Source of the DNA: Novosphingobium sp. 9U
GTDB taxonomy: Bacteria > Pseudomonadota > Alphaproteobacteria > Sphingomonadales > Sphingomonadaceae
Direction of reading: 5' to 3'
Length of the DNA: 64,000 bases
Assembly (NCBI RefSeq): GCF_902506425.1
Contig: NZ_LR732504.1
Span: 62,001-126,000 of the forward strand
This document shows positions 8,851 through 18,195 of the stretch, piece after piece (the first letter of the stretch is position 1; every line of letters starts with the position of its first letter). The notes under the pieces were generated by a model. The model saw nothing but the letters and a program-made list of their open reading frames with translations. It did no database searches and was not told where the DNA came from. Made by a program: the position numbers and the translations under genes.

Positions 8851-10599
8851 ATGAGAGGACGAAAGATCTTGTCGCGTAGCTGGAAGCTTGTTGCCCTCCC
8901 CCTGCTCGTGCTCGCCGCACCGGCCCTCGCCAAGGACCCGCCCCCCACTGGCACACTGGTCGACAACGTCGTCGGCATAACACCTGATGGCAAAGGCGGC
9001 GTCGAGCGCTTCACTGGCCTGCTGATTGACGGCAACGGCAACATCGCCGCCACATATCGCGACAAGGAGAGCCGCCCCAAGCGTGTCGCCTACAAGGTCG
9101 ACGGCAAGGGCCGCGTGGTCGTGCCCGGCTTGATCGACGCGCATGTCCACGTGATGGAAACCGGCTTTGCCAGGATGACGCTCGACCTCTCGGGCGCACG
9201 CTCGCTGGAGGAGGCGCTGGTCATGGTCCGCGCCTATGTGGCCGCGCACCCCGACCGTGCCTGGATCGAAGGCGGCGGCTGGAACCAGGCGAACTGGGCT
9301 ACAGACCGCATGCCCACCAGCGTCGAACTCGACCGCGTCACAGGCGGCAAGCCTGCGTTCCTCACCCGGGTCGATGGCCACGCCGCCTGGGTCAACTCCG
9401 CCGCTCTTGCTGCGGCCGGCGTCACCGATGCCACGGCTGACCCTGCGGGCGGGCGGATCGAGCGCACGGCAGGATCGCGCCGGCCCGCCGGCGTGCTGGT
9501 CGACGCCGCGCAGGAACTGGTACGCGCCAAGGTGCCGCCGCCGCGCCCTTCGGATAGGGATACAGCGTTCGGGGAAGCGCAGCTGGAGTTCCTGGCGCAA
9601 GGCGTCACCGCCGTCGCCGACATGGGCACGACCATCCAGGACTGGCAGGCTTACCGCCGCGCAGGCGACGCGGGCAACCTGCGCATCCGCATCGTCTCCT
9701 ACGCCAAGGGCGTCGACAACATGGAGCTCATCGGCGGCTCGGGCCCTTCTGCCTGGCTCTATGGCGACCGGCTGAAGATCCAGGGCGTGAAGCTCTACCT
9801 CGACGGCGCGCTCGGCTCGCGTGGGGCCTGGCTCAAGGCGCCTTATGCCGATGCACCCGAGACCAGCGGCCTGCCGCGCATGAGCGAGACGCAGCTGGGC
9901 AATCTGATGAGCCGCGCCGCGATCGACAACTTCCAGGTGGCCGTCCACGCCATCGGCGACAAGGCCAACGAGACCGCGCTGGATACCATCGACCAGCTGT
10001 CCGACACCTACAAGGGCGACCGGCGCTGGCGGATCGAACATGCGCAAGTGCTTGCCCCCGCCGACATCGGCCGCTTCGCCGCGCACGGCACGATCGCATC
10101 GATGCAGCCGCAGCACGAGGCGAGTGACCGCCTCATGGCCGAAGCGCGCCTGGGGCCGCAGCGACTGGCGGGCGCCTATGCCTGGAAGTCGGTTTCAGCG
10201 GCTGGCGCGCGGCTGGCGTTCGGTTCGGACACACCGGTCGAGCCGCCCTCACCTTTCGTGGGCCTGGCCGTCGCCGTCAGCCGGCAAGGCGCGGACGGGC
10301 AACCCGCCGGCGGCTGGCAACCGCAGGAGCGGCTGACGTTCAGCCAGGCACTCGCCGGCTATACCACGGGAGCCGCCTACGCCATGTTCGCCGAGGACCG
10401 CCTGGGCCGCATCGCGCCCGGGATGAAGGCCGACTTCCTGTTCATCGACCGCGATCCGACCACGGCCACTCCTGACTCGCTGCGGCAGACCAAGGTGCTC
10501 GAAACCTGGATCAGCGGAGTGCAAGCCTGGAGCGCCGCGCGCGGGGTGTCCAGGCAACCCGTCCCCACCGTACCTGCACGCAACAACAGCGGTCACTGA
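8851..10599 (+). CDS. exported amidohydrolase family 3 protein (YtcJ-like)
   Basis: The 582-residue protein has a Sec signal peptide (about residues 1-27, cut after PALA) and a metal-dependent amidohydrolase fold. Visible metal/active-site motifs in order are GLIDAHVH, GVKLYLDGALGS, AVHAIGDKANE, RIEHAQ and FGSDTPVEPPSP. YtcJ-type proteins hydrolyse amide or related bonds of largely unknown substrates; here it would act in the periplasm. The start codon at 8851 lies directly beside the hairpin repeat, and no clear Shine-Dalgarno is seen other than repeat-derived ggatg. The function is inferred at family level only. Confidence 0.85.
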   Translation: MRGRKILSRSWKLVALPLLVLAAPALAKDPPPTGTLVDNVVGITPDGKGGVERFTGLLIDGNGNIAATYRDKESRPKRVAYKVDGKGRVVVPGLIDAHVHVMETGFARMTLDLSGARSLEEALVMVRAYVAAHPDRAWIEGGGWNQANWATDRMPTSVELDRVTGGKPAFLTRVDGHAAWVNSAALAAAGVTDATADPAGGRIERTAGSRRPAGVLVDAAQELVRAKVPPPRPSDRDTAFGEAQLEFLAQGVTAVADMGTTIQDWQAYRRAGDAGNLRIRIVSYAKGVDNMELIGGSGPSAWLYGDRLKIQGVKLYLDGALGSRGAWLKAPYADAPETSGLPRMSETQLGNLMSRAAIDNFQVAVHAIGDKANETALDTIDQLSDTYKGDRRWRIEHAQVLAPADIGRFAAHGTIASMQPQHEASDRLMAEARLGPQRLAGAYAWKSVSAAGARLAFGSDTPVEPPSPFVGLAVAVSRQGADGQPAGGWQPQERLTFSQALAGYTTGAAYAMFAEDRLGRIAPGMKADFLFIDRDPTTATPDSLRQTKVLETWISGVQAWSAARGVSRQPVPTVPARNNSGH

Positions 10600-10618
10600 G
10601 CCGGCTCGAAACAAGACG

Positions 10619-11254
10619 ATGTGCAACCTTTATCGCATGACCAAGGGCGTGGTGGAGATCGCCCACCTGTTTGACGCGGTGCCCGAGACTGGCGCCAACT
10701 TCGCCGAAGAGGTCTACCCTGGCTATGCCGGCCTCGTCGTTGCCGAGGGTCGCGCGCGCACCATGACCTGGGGCTTCCCGCTCGCTCTCAGGGGACGGCA
10801 AGGCCAGGCGCTCAAGCCCAAGCCGGTGACCAATGCGCGAGAGGACAAGCTGCTCACCGGCTTCTGGCTACCCAGCTTCAAGAGCCGGCGCTGCCTGATT
10901 CCCGTCACGGCCTGGGCGGAGGCGGAAGGGCGGCGCGGTGCCATGACGCGCACCTGGTATCGCGTCGATGCCATGGACACTTTCGCAGTCGCCGGCTTGT
11001 GGCGTCCGACGACCGAGTGGGGCGACGCCTACAGCATGGTCATGACCGAAGCCTGTCCGCAGATGGGCGACGTGCACGACCGGATGCCGGTCATCCTGGC
11101 ACCGGAGCACTGGCGCCGCTGGACCGATGGCTCCGCCGACGAGGCACTGCGCCTGTGCACGACATCCGACCTCACTCTCCACGTGGATCGCACGGAAGAA
11201 CGCTGGGCGGGTGAACCGAAGCCGCCGCCGGAGCGACAGCCGCGCCTGTTCTGA
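10619..11254 (+). CDS. SOS response-associated peptidase (YedK/HMCES family)
   Basis: A 211-residue SRAP protein. After removal of Met, the N-terminal Cys2 (MCNLYRM) forms a thiazolidine DNA-protein crosslink with abasic sites in single-stranded DNA, protecting replication forks. Other conserved elements are the AWAEAEGRR strand and the active-site His in VHDRMPVIL. It starts 19 nt after the amidohydrolase gene and is probably cotranscribed. No LexA-type box is evident upstream. It converges with tatC, with only 3 nt between the genes. Confidence 0.93.
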   Translation: MCNLYRMTKGVVEIAHLFDAVPETGANFAEEVYPGYAGLVVAEGRARTMTWGFPLALRGRQGQALKPKPVTNAREDKLLTGFWLPSFKSRRCLIPVTAWAEAEGRRGAMTRTWYRVDAMDTFAVAGLWRPTTEWGDAYSMVMTEACPQMGDVHDRMPVILAPEHWRRWTDGSADEALRLCTTSDLTLHVDRTEERWAGEPKPPPERQPRLF

Positions 11255-11257
11255 CGG

Positions 11258-12067
11258 CTATTCCGCCACTGCGGACTGCGACGCTTCCTCGCGCGCCTTC
11301 TCGCGCGCGTCGCTGCGTTCGGTGAACCACATCAGGATCAGTGTGCCTTCGAACAGCATCAGGAGCGGCACCGCCAGCAGCAGCTGCGAGATCACGTCGG
11401 GCGGGGTGGCAACCGCGGCGACGATGAAGATCCCGACCACCGCATAGCGCCGCGCACCGACCGTCTGGGCACGCGTGATGATGCCCGCGCGGTTGAGCAG
11501 CATCAGCAACACCGGCAGCAGAAAGCTGATCCCAAATGCCAGGATGAACTGCATGACCAGCGCCAGGTAGTCGCCGGTGCCCGGCAGCGCCTCCAGCTTC
11601 AAGCCGCCTTTCTGCCCTTCGAACCCAAGGAAGAAGTGGAAGGCGGTCGGCATCACCACGTAGTAGGCCAACGCCGCGCCCATCGTGAACAGCACCGGAG
11701 TGGCGATCAGGAACGGCAGGAAAGCCCGCTTCTCCTTGGCGTAGAGTCCCGGCGCAACGAAGGCCCATATCTGGTTGGCGATGATCGGAAAGCTGACGAA
11801 GAACGCCGCAAAAATGGCGATCTTCACCTCGACGAAGAACGCTTCGTAGAGCTTGGTGTAGATAAGCTTGCCCTGCCCCGGCGGGAACGCCTCGGTCAGC
11901 GGGCGCACCAGGAAGGCGAAGATATGGTCGGCGAAATAGAAGCAGATCGCAAAGGCGATGCCGAATGCGAACAGCGCGCGCAGCAGGCGGGTGCGCAGCT
12001 CGATCAGGTGGTCGAGCAGCGGCGCCTGGGTGTCGTCGATGTCCTGGATGCGGAAGGGCTTGGCCAT
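11258..12067 (-). CDS. tatC: Sec-independent protein translocase TatC
   Basis: The 269-residue inner-membrane protein is the TatC receptor of the twin-arginine export system, binding RR signal peptides together with TatB. Six membrane spans are apparent, beginning with LLRALFAFGIAFAICFYF, and family motifs LLDHLIELRTRLLR, SFPIIANQIWAFVAPGLY and KEKR are present. It is the last gene of tatABC, 25 nt after tatB. The C-terminal tail (TERSDAREKAREEA) is charged and cytoplasmic. Confidence 0.97.
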   Translation of the reverse strand: MAKPFRIQDIDDTQAPLLDHLIELRTRLLRALFAFGIAFAICFYFADHIFAFLVRPLTEAFPPGQGKLIYTKLYEAFFVEVKIAIFAAFFVSFPIIANQIWAFVAPGLYAKEKRAFLPFLIATPVLFTMGAALAYYVVMPTAFHFFLGFEGQKGGLKLEALPGTGDYLALVMQFILAFGISFLLPVLLMLLNRAGIITRAQTVGARRYAVVGIFIVAAVATPPDVISQLLLAVPLLMLFEGTLILMWFTERSDAREKAREEASQSAVAE

Positions 12068-12092
12068 TACCGCGGGCCTGCAGCGAGCGCGC

Positions 12093-12467
12093 TCATGGCG
12101 GGGGCAGCGGCAGCTGCGGCTCGGCCTCGTGCCGCGGATCGGCAGGAGCTGGGTGAGAGGGCGCTTCGAGCGAGGCCAGCGCCGCTTCGGCCGACGTGGG
12201 ATGGGGCGCCATGTCCTCGCCCGACGGCAGCGTCGGGTGCGATTTCATGATGGCTTCGTTCTGCTCGCGCCACTTACGCTCCATCTCCTCCAGCTCGGCT
12301 TCGCGCACCATCGTGTCGATGCCGGCGCGGAAGTGGCCCGAGATGCGGCGCATCTTGCCGATCCAGCGCCCGGCGGTGCGCATGGCCATCGGCATGTCCT
12401 TGGGTCCGATGACGACGACCGCGACGATCACGATCATCAGCATCTCGGATGCACCGACGTCGAACAT
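12093..12467 (-). CDS. tatB: Sec-independent protein translocase TatB
   Basis: This 124-residue protein has a single N-terminal membrane helix (residues about 4-21, GASEMLMIVIVAVVVIGP) followed by the amphipathic TatB/A helix (MAMRTAGRWIGKMRRISGHF). The conserved E near the start and GP before the amphipathic helix are typical of TatB. A Pro/Ala-rich disordered tail ends the protein. It lies between tatA and tatC with gaps of 26 and 25 nt. Confidence 0.95.
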   Translation of the reverse strand: MFDVGASEMLMIVIVAVVVIGPKDMPMAMRTAGRWIGKMRRISGHFRAGIDTMVREAELEEMERKWREQNEAIMKSHPTLPSGEDMAPHPTSAEAALASLEAPSHPAPADPRHEAEPQLPLPPP

Positions 12468-12493
12468 GAGGGAAGCCCCGACGCGCTTGCGGC

Positions 12494-12814
12494 TTACGCG
12501 CCGGTCTTGTTCTCGGATGACAGGTGGGTCATGCCGGGCTCCGGAACCGGGACGCCGGTAGCGGGATCGACGATGGTAGCGACAGGCGGCACGGCGGTCT
12601 GCACCGGCGCTTGCGGCGCGATCTGCGCGGGCGGCACCACCGGAGGCGGCGGCGGAGCGGCATGACGGTCGCCGCTCTCGTCGTTGATGCCTTCCTTGAA
12701 GCTTTTGATGCCCTTGCCGAAGTCACCCATGATGTCCGAGATCCGACCACGGCCGAACAGGATCAGCACGACCAGAAGGACGATGATCCAGTGCCAGAGC
12801 GAAAGGCCACCCAT
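12494..12814 (-). CDS. tatA: Sec-independent protein translocase TatA
   Basis: The 106-residue protein has one membrane helix ([20 protein letters not shown]) and the amphipathic helix [18 protein letters not shown], the standard TatA layout that oligomerises to form the Tat pore. The C-terminal half is a Pro-rich tail (PPPPPVVPP), longer than average for TatA. It is the first gene of tatABC and lies 153 nt downstream of scpB, so tatABC may have its own promoter. Confidence 0.96.
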   Translation of the reverse strand: MGGLSLWHWIIVLLVVLILFGRGRISDIMGDFGKGIKSFKEGINDESGDRHAAPPPPPVVPPAQIAPQAPVQTAVPPVATIVDPATGVPVPEPGMTHLSSENKTGA

Positions 12815-12967
12815 AACTGCGACTCCAAGTTCTTGCGCCAGGTGGTGGCGCGGGGCTCATCTAGTGCTTTGTAAGCGCGGATGCCAGTGGGATCAAAGGC
12901 CCGTACACCGATGCGAGCGACCGCCATGGCGAGGTGATATGTCTTTCGTGTGACGGGAGGACAGCAG

Positions 12968-13555
12968 TCAGTCGTCACGCTCCTCGCTCTCGCCCTTCCC
13001 GCCCAGGGCCAGTTCGATCATCTCGTCGTCGACCGGATCGAGAAGGCCTGCGGCGCGCATCTCGTCTACGCCGGGCAGTTCCTTGAGCGTACCCAGGCCA
13101 AAGTGGGCCAGGAACTCGGGCGTGGTGGCGTAGATCACCGGCCGCCCCGGTACTTCACGCCGGCCCGCGACGCGCACCCAGCCCGCCTCCATCAGCACGT
13201 CGAGCGTGCCCTTGGCGGTCTGCACGCCGCGGATCGCCTCGATCTCTGCGCGGCTGACCGGCTCATGGTAGGCGACGATCGCCAGCACTTCGGTGGCGGC
13301 ACGGCTGAGCGGGCGAACATGCTCGCGCTCGCGCCGCAGCAGGTGCGCCAGATCGGGCGCGGTCTCGAAATGCCAGCGCGCGCCTCGCTCGACCAGCCGG
13401 ATGCCCCGGTCGGCGTAGTGCTGTTGCAGCTCCCCCAGCGCCGAGCGGACCATCGCGCCACCGAGGTGTTGCGAGATCGCATCCGCCGACATCGGCGCCT
13501 CGGCCGCGAACAGCGTCGCTTCTACCGCGCGGACGAGATCGTCAGGCGGTGTCAT
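12968..13555 (-). CDS. scpB: segregation and condensation protein B
   Basis: The 195-residue ScpB is the winged-helix (kite) subunit of the SMC-ScpAB complex that organises and separates chromosomes. Recognisable stretches are VEATLFAAEAPMSADAISQHL at the N-terminus and the second winged helix LAIVAYHEPVSRAEIEAIRG with GRPVIYATTPEFLAHFGL. The ATG at 13555 overlaps the scpA stop by 4 nt (ATGA), which points to translational coupling. A much longer upstream frame runs antisense-like through scpA and is not real. Confidence 0.95.
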   Translation of the reverse strand: MTPPDDLVRAVEATLFAAEAPMSADAISQHLGGAMVRSALGELQQHYADRGIRLVERGARWHFETAPDLAHLLRREREHVRPLSRAATEVLAIVAYHEPVSRAEIEAIRGVQTAKGTLDVLMEAGWVRVAGRREVPGRPVIYATTPEFLAHFGLGTLKELPGVDEMRAAGLLDPVDDEMIELALGGKGESEERDD

Positions 13556-14352
13556 CCTCCGACCGCCTTCAGCCGCAATGGCCCGAAGGTCTCCTCCTGC
13601 GCCAGCTCCGCCCTGCCTGTGCGCGCCAATTCGAGCGCGGCGACGAAGCTGGAGGCGAGCGCCGAGCGGCGCAGGCGCGGGTTCGCCCAGTCGCCCTGAC
13701 TGCTCGGCGGTAGAAAGTCGCGCAACTCGATCCACTCGAGCGAAACGCCGAGCATCGAGGAGACCCGCGCGATCGCGCTCTCCAGCGTCATCACCATGCG
13801 CTCGCGCACCATATGGACCACCGGCTCGCTGCGCACCTTCACGTCGGCATAAGCGCGCACGAGGTCGAACCACTCGCACTGCCAGCGATTGCGACGATCG
13901 ACGCGCAGGCCTTCGGGCATGCCGCGCAGGAACACGTCTCGGCCCAGGCGATCGCGCCCCATCAGCCGCGCCGCGCCTTCCCGCATGGCGCCCAGCCGCG
14001 CCAGGCGCAGCTGCAGCCGCAGGGCGAGCTCCTCCGGGCTGGGGTCCTCCTGTTCGTCCCGGGGCAGCAGCAGCGCCGACTTCAGATACGCCAGCCACGC
14101 AGCCATCACCAGGTAGTCGGCGGCCAGCTCCAACCGCAGTTCCTCGGCCTCGTCGATATAGCCGAGGTACTGGTCGACCAGCTCCAGAATTGAGATGCGC
14201 CGCAAGTCGACTTTTTGGCGTCGCGCCAGGTCAAGCAGCAGGTCGAGCGGCCCTTCCCAGCCGTCGATCTCGAGGTAGAGCGCGCCTTGCGGATCGGTGC
14301 CTGACGCCGGTGGACCGACGGCCCGCCAGTCCTCGGCAGGCTCCGCGATCAT
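13552..14352 (-). CDS. scpA: segregation and condensation protein A
   Basis: The 266-residue kleisin subunit of the SMC complex bridges the SMC heads. The family N-terminus YLEIDGWEGPLDLLLDLARRQKVDL and LAADYLVMAAWLAYLKSALLLP are clear, with the C-terminal winged helix around ALASSFVAALELARTGRAELAQEETFG. The ATG at 14352 overlaps the nagZ stop by 4 nt, so nagZ-scpA-scpB is a translationally coupled unit. The linking of peptidoglycan recycling with chromosome condensation genes is conserved in alphaproteobacteria. Confidence 0.95.
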   Translation of the reverse strand: MIAEPAEDWRAVGPPASGTDPQGALYLEIDGWEGPLDLLLDLARRQKVDLRRISILELVDQYLGYIDEAEELRLELAADYLVMAAWLAYLKSALLLPRDEQEDPSPEELALRLQLRLARLGAMREGAARLMGRDRLGRDVFLRGMPEGLRVDRRNRWQCEWFDLVRAYADVKVRSEPVVHMVRERMVMTLESAIARVSSMLGVSLEWIELRDFLPPSSQGDWANPRLRRSALASSFVAALELARTGRAELAQEETFGPLRLKAVGG

Positions 14353-15353
14353 CCGGCCAGCGCCAGCAGCGTGTCTCGCTTGGCTGCAAGCTCGGCCTGC
14401 GGCGTATCCATGGCCGGGGCTGCGTCGAGTGCCCGGGCGAGGCGCTCGGCGGTGCGCTCCGGCATGGTCGGGCAGGCTTGGGCGATGCTGATCATGTCGT
14501 CCATCTTGGCCCAGCAATTGAGCGCGATGTCGCACCCCGCCGCCAGTGCCCGCGCCGCGTGCTCCGGCACCGAGCCTTGCAGCGCCTGCATGTCGAGATC
14601 GTCGGTCAGCAGCAGGCCCTCGAAGCCGATGCGGCGGCGGATCACCTCCCCAACCACGAAGGGCGAGAGCGTGCCGGGGTTCTGCGCATCCCAAGCGGTA
14701 TAGCGCACGTGTGCGGTCATGCCGACGGGCGCGTGGACGAGGCTGCGGAACGGGCGCAAGTCCTCCTCCAGCTCCGCTTCGCTGGCGTCTACGGTGGGCA
14801 GTTCCTTGTGGCTGTCCGCCATCGCGCGGCCGTGGCCGGGCATGTGCTTGATGCAGCCGACGACGCCAGCGCGCGCCAGCCCATCAAGCGCGGCGCGGCC
14901 CAGGGCGGCGACCCGCATCGGCTCCGACCCGAAGGCGCGATCGCCGATCACATCATGCGCGCCGGGGCGCCGCACGTCGATTGAGGGGTAGCAGTCGACC
15001 GTGATCCCCGCTTCGGCCAGATCGAGACCAAGTGCCTGAGCATTGCACCGCGCCGCCTCGATCGCACTGGCGGGTGCGAGCTCATAGAGCCGGTCGAACG
15101 CCTCTCCGGTCGGATAAGCCGGCCAAACCGGCGGCTTCATCCGCGCGACGCGGCCACCTTCCTGGTCGATGCAGACGAACAGCCGCTCTCGGCCATGGAT
15201 CGCGCGCAGTTCATCGGTGAGCGCGCGGACTTGCTCACGGCTTTCGATGTTGCGGCCAAACAGGATGTAGCCGGCCGGATCGGCATCGCGAAAGAAAGCG
15301 CGCTCTTCGGCGCTGAGGGTCAGGCCGGCCAAGCCGAAGATTGCGGGGACCAT
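14349..15353 (-). CDS. nagZ: beta-N-acetylhexosaminidase NagZ
   Basis: A 334-residue GH3 family cytoplasmic enzyme that removes GlcNAc from anhydromuropeptides in peptidoglycan recycling, and so can influence AmpC-type beta-lactamase induction. Visible motifs are the substrate loop KHMPGHGRAMADSH (residues 169-182) that carries the catalytic His/Asp, IDQEGGRVARM, and the nucleophile aspartate in LLLTDDLDMQAL (about 251). The ATG at 15353 gives the family N-terminus; the longer frame upstream runs into the palindromic repeat at 15435-15577 and is rejected. Confidence 0.95.
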   Translation of the reverse strand: MVPAIFGLAGLTLSAEERAFFRDADPAGYILFGRNIESREQVRALTDELRAIHGRERLFVCIDQEGGRVARMKPPVWPAYPTGEAFDRLYELAPASAIEAARCNAQALGLDLAEAGITVDCYPSIDVRRPGAHDVIGDRAFGSEPMRVAALGRAALDGLARAGVVGCIKHMPGHGRAMADSHKELPTVDASEAELEEDLRPFRSLVHAPVGMTAHVRYTAWDAQNPGTLSPFVVGEVIRRRIGFEGLLLTDDLDMQALQGSVPEHAARALAAGCDIALNCWAKMDDMISIAQACPTMPERTAERLARALDAAPAMDTPQAELAAKRDTLLALAG

Positions 15354-15434
15354 GGTGCGGAAGTCGCAGATTTGCGCGGGCTTCGCAAGTTGGCGGCAGG
15401 CGCTGTGCACAGCCTCCACTCGCGGCAGCCCACC

Positions 15435-15577
15435 AGATCCTCCCCTGCAAGGGGAGGGGGACCGCCGCCGCAGGCGGTGGTGGAGGGGTGTCACCCTGCC
15501 GGTCGAGCACTCGACTAGCGGTGACACCCCTCCCTCAGCCGCTAAGCGTCTGCCACCTCCCTTTGCAGGGGAGGATC
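15435..15577. repeat. dispersed palindromic element, copy 2
   Basis: About 143 bp starting agatcctcccctgcaagggg and ending cctttgcaggggaggatc, with inner inverted gaggggtgtcacc / ggtgacacccctcc. It lies between the SPOR-domain gene and nagZ, inside what should be one operon, and would form a large stem in the mRNA. The arms match copies 1 and 3; the middle differs. Confidence 0.85.
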
Positions 15578-15587
15578 GTGGCCAAGC

Positions 15588-16370
15588 TCAGCGCTTGACC
15601 TGGCAGCTCAGCCCCGCCGCCTTCAACGTCCCGCACAGTCGGTTTGCCGCTGCCGCATCGCCCGGCACCGCCTGCAGGCGATAGACCGTGCCGATGTCCG
15701 CCCGTCCCTCGACGATGCGGTGCTTCACGCTGCCCAGCGCCTCGTACTGCTGCGATAGGCGGGTCCAGCCCTTCTCCGCCGACTCGCGATTGGAATAGGC
15801 ACCCACCTGCACGCCCACGCCGCTGACATCCGCGGGCGCAGCTTCGCTCGCCGCGGCACTCGGCGAGGCGCCGGGCGTAGTGGCCGCCTTGGGCGTGTTC
15901 GCCGGAGCGGGTGTCTCGTTGCCCATGCGCACCTGGCGCGTCTGGCCTTCCGCCACCGCGAAGCTGGTGTCGCCAGTGCCGGCGACCACTTCGCCGCCGG
16001 GATCGGCAGGCTTGGTCTTGTAGGGCGCTGCCGGCGCCTGGATAGTCTCGCCGTCGGCGACCAGCGCGGTATCGGGCTTGTCGCGCTGCAGCCACCAGAT
16101 GCCGCCGACGATCAGCGCCAGCGCGACGAGGCCCAGCAGCACCAGCGCGATCAGCTGGCCGGTGTTGGAACCTACGTCCTCGTAGTCGTCGTCATCGCCT
16201 TCGAGCCACGGCAGGCGCACGTCCTCTTCGCCCAGGTCGAGCTCGCCTGTCTCTTCGAAGCGGCTGTCGAATGGGCGCTGGCCCGCGCCATGAGCGGGTG
16301 CCGCAGTGTCGTCCCCATCCTTGAACCCGGGCTCATCGCGCCCGCCCTCTCCTGGAAACGACATCGTCAT
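15588..16370 (-). CDS. membrane-anchored SPOR-domain protein
   Basis: The 260-residue protein has an acidic cytoplasmic N-terminus, one membrane span (about residues 72-94, QLIALVLLGLVALALIVGG), a Pro/Ala-rich periplasmic linker and a C-terminal SPOR domain (about 185-258, GVQVGAYSNRESAEKGW). SPOR domains bind denuded glycan strands at division septa, so a role in cell division or envelope integrity is likely. The ATG at 16370 is chosen because ggagga lies about 9 nt upstream; a GTG at 16376 overlapping the argS stop is the alternative. It follows argS directly. Confidence 0.9.
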   Translation of the reverse strand: MTMSFPGEGGRDEPGFKDGDDTAAPAHGAGQRPFDSRFEETGELDLGEEDVRLPWLEGDDDDYEDVGSNTGQLIALVLLGLVALALIVGGIWWLQRDKPDTALVADGETIQAPAAPYKTKPADPGGEVVAGTGDTSFAVAEGQTRQVRMGNETPAPANTPKAATTPGASPSAAASEAAPADVSGVGVQVGAYSNRESAEKGWTRLSQQYEALGSVKHRIVEGRADIGTVYRLQAVPGDAAAANRLCGTLKAAGLSCQVKR

Positions 16371-16372
16371 CC

Positions 16373-18118
16373 TCACATTTCCTCCACCGCCTCGACGCCG
16401 AGCAGGGCGAGGCCGTTGCGTATCAGCTGCCCGATCTGGGTCGCAAGGAAAAGCCTAGCGGAGGTAAGGTTACCATCTTGTGCCACGATGAAGCGCTTTT
16501 CCGGCCGATCGTTGCCGACGTTCCAGTAACCATGGAACGCGGCGGCGAGATCCTGCAGGAAAAAGGCGATCCTGTGCGCCTCGCGCGCGGCCGCTGCCGC
16601 CTCGACGATGCGCGGGAACTGCGCGGCGAGCTTGATCAGCTCCAGCTCCTCATCCCCCAGCAGCTCAACGTGCTCGCCCGACGGCGCGAAACCCTCCGCT
16701 GCGCCCTTGCGCAGCGTCGAGCTAACACGGGCATGCGCATACTGGACGTAGAACACCGGATTGTCCTTAGAGGCTTCGACCACTTTGGCGAAGTCGAAGT
16801 CCATCTGCGCCTCGGGCTTGCGGGTCAGCATGGTGAAGCGCACCACGTCCTTGCCCACTTCGCGCACGACATCAGCCAGGGTGACGAAGGTGCCGGAGCG
16901 CTTGCTCATCTTCACCGGTTCGCCGTTGCGCAGCAGCTGGACCATCTGGACCAGCTTGATCTCGAACGGCGTCGGTTCGCCATCGGCACCCGTCATGGCA
17001 GCGACGGCGGCCTTGATCCGCTTGACGGTGCCGGCGTGGTCCGCGCCCCAGATGTCGACCAGCGCATCGGCGCTCTGGGCCTTCTGGTAGTGATAGGCGA
17101 GATCCGCTCCGAAGTAGGTCCAACTGCCGTCGGACTTCCTGATCGGGCGGTCCTGGTCGTCGCCGAACTTGGTCGAGCGGAACAGCGGCAACTCGACCGG
17201 CTCCCAGTCCTCAAGCGTCTTGCCCTTGGGCGCTTCGAGCACGCCATCGTAGACCAGGTCGCGCGAGCGCAGGAAGGCCTCGGCCTCCTCCGGCTTGCCG
17301 GCCGCCTGCAGCTCAGCCTCCGAGGAGAACAAGTCGTGTTCGATGCCGAGCAGCGCCAAGTCCTGCTTGATCATGACCAGCATGGCGGCGACCGCACGGG
17401 TCCGGAACAGTACCAGCCATTCGGTGTCGGGCGCGGAGACGTAGCGCGCGCCGAACTCGGCGGCGAGTTCCTGGCCGATCGGCACCAGGTAGTCGCCCGG
17501 ATAGAGCCCCTCGGGGATCGTCACCGTCTCGCCCAGCGCTTCGCGGTACCGCAAGTGCACCGAGCGGGCGAGCACGTCGACCTGCGCGCCGGCGTCGTTG
17601 ACGTAGTACTCGCGCGTCACCTTGTGCCCGGCAAACTCGAGCAGCGTGCACAATGCATCGCCCACGACCGCGCCGCGGCAATGGCCCATGTGCATCGGCC
17701 CGGTCGGGTTGGCCGAGACGTACTCGACGTTGACCACGCTGCCGCCGCCCATGTCGGACTTGCCGTAGTCCGCCCCAAGCTCGGCGATCGTCCGCAGCTC
17801 GGCGAGCCAGGCGGCGGGCGAGAGGCGCAGGTTGATGAAGCCAGGCCCGGCAATCTCGGCGCCAGTCACTTGCGGCAGCTTGGTGAGTTCAGCAACGAGT
17901 GCTTCTGCCAGGTCGCGCGGCTTCATGCCGGCAGGCTTAGCCAACACCATCGCGGCGTTGGTCGCCAAGTCGCCATGCGATGGATCGCGCGGCGGCTCGA
18001 CCGTCACCGCGCCTCGCTTCACACCGCAAGGCAGAGTGCCCGCCGCTTCCAGCGCATCAAGCGCAGTGGCAAGGTGGCCGGTGAAGGCCGCGTAGAGGGT
18101 CTGTTGCGCGTTGGTCAT
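16373..18118 (-). CDS. argS: arginyl-tRNA synthetase
   Basis: The 581-residue class I synthetase charges tRNA-Arg. It has the N-terminal additional domain, the HIGH signature as HMGH ([17 protein letters not shown]), the KMSKS loop as KMSKRSGTF, and the DALR anticodon-binding domain at the C-terminus ending at [10 protein letters not shown]. Length and motifs are complete. It heads the long minus-strand block that continues to tatC and is divergent from miaB with a 77-nt gap. Confidence 0.98.
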   Translation of the reverse strand: MTNAQQTLYAAFTGHLATALDALEAAGTLPCGVKRGAVTVEPPRDPSHGDLATNAAMVLAKPAGMKPRDLAEALVAELTKLPQVTGAEIAGPGFINLRLSPAAWLAELRTIAELGADYGKSDMGGGSVVNVEYVSANPTGPMHMGHCRGAVVGDALCTLLEFAGHKVTREYYVNDAGAQVDVLARSVHLRYREALGETVTIPEGLYPGDYLVPIGQELAAEFGARYVSAPDTEWLVLFRTRAVAAMLVMIKQDLALLGIEHDLFSSEAELQAAGKPEEAEAFLRSRDLVYDGVLEAPKGKTLEDWEPVELPLFRSTKFGDDQDRPIRKSDGSWTYFGADLAYHYQKAQSADALVDIWGADHAGTVKRIKAAVAAMTGADGEPTPFEIKLVQMVQLLRNGEPVKMSKRSGTFVTLADVVREVGKDVVRFTMLTRKPEAQMDFDFAKVVEASKDNPVFYVQYAHARVSSTLRKGAAEGFAPSGEHVELLGDEELELIKLAAQFPRIVEAAAAAREAHRIAFFLQDLAAAFHGYWNVGNDRPEKRFIVAQDGNLTSARLFLATQIGQLIRNGLALLGVEAVEEM

Positions 18119-18195
18119 GGCGCGCGCGGTTAGCGGGTTTGAGGCGCCAAACCAACCTTCTTCAAATCGCGGCCGCTTTCCTGTATCGGCCCGCG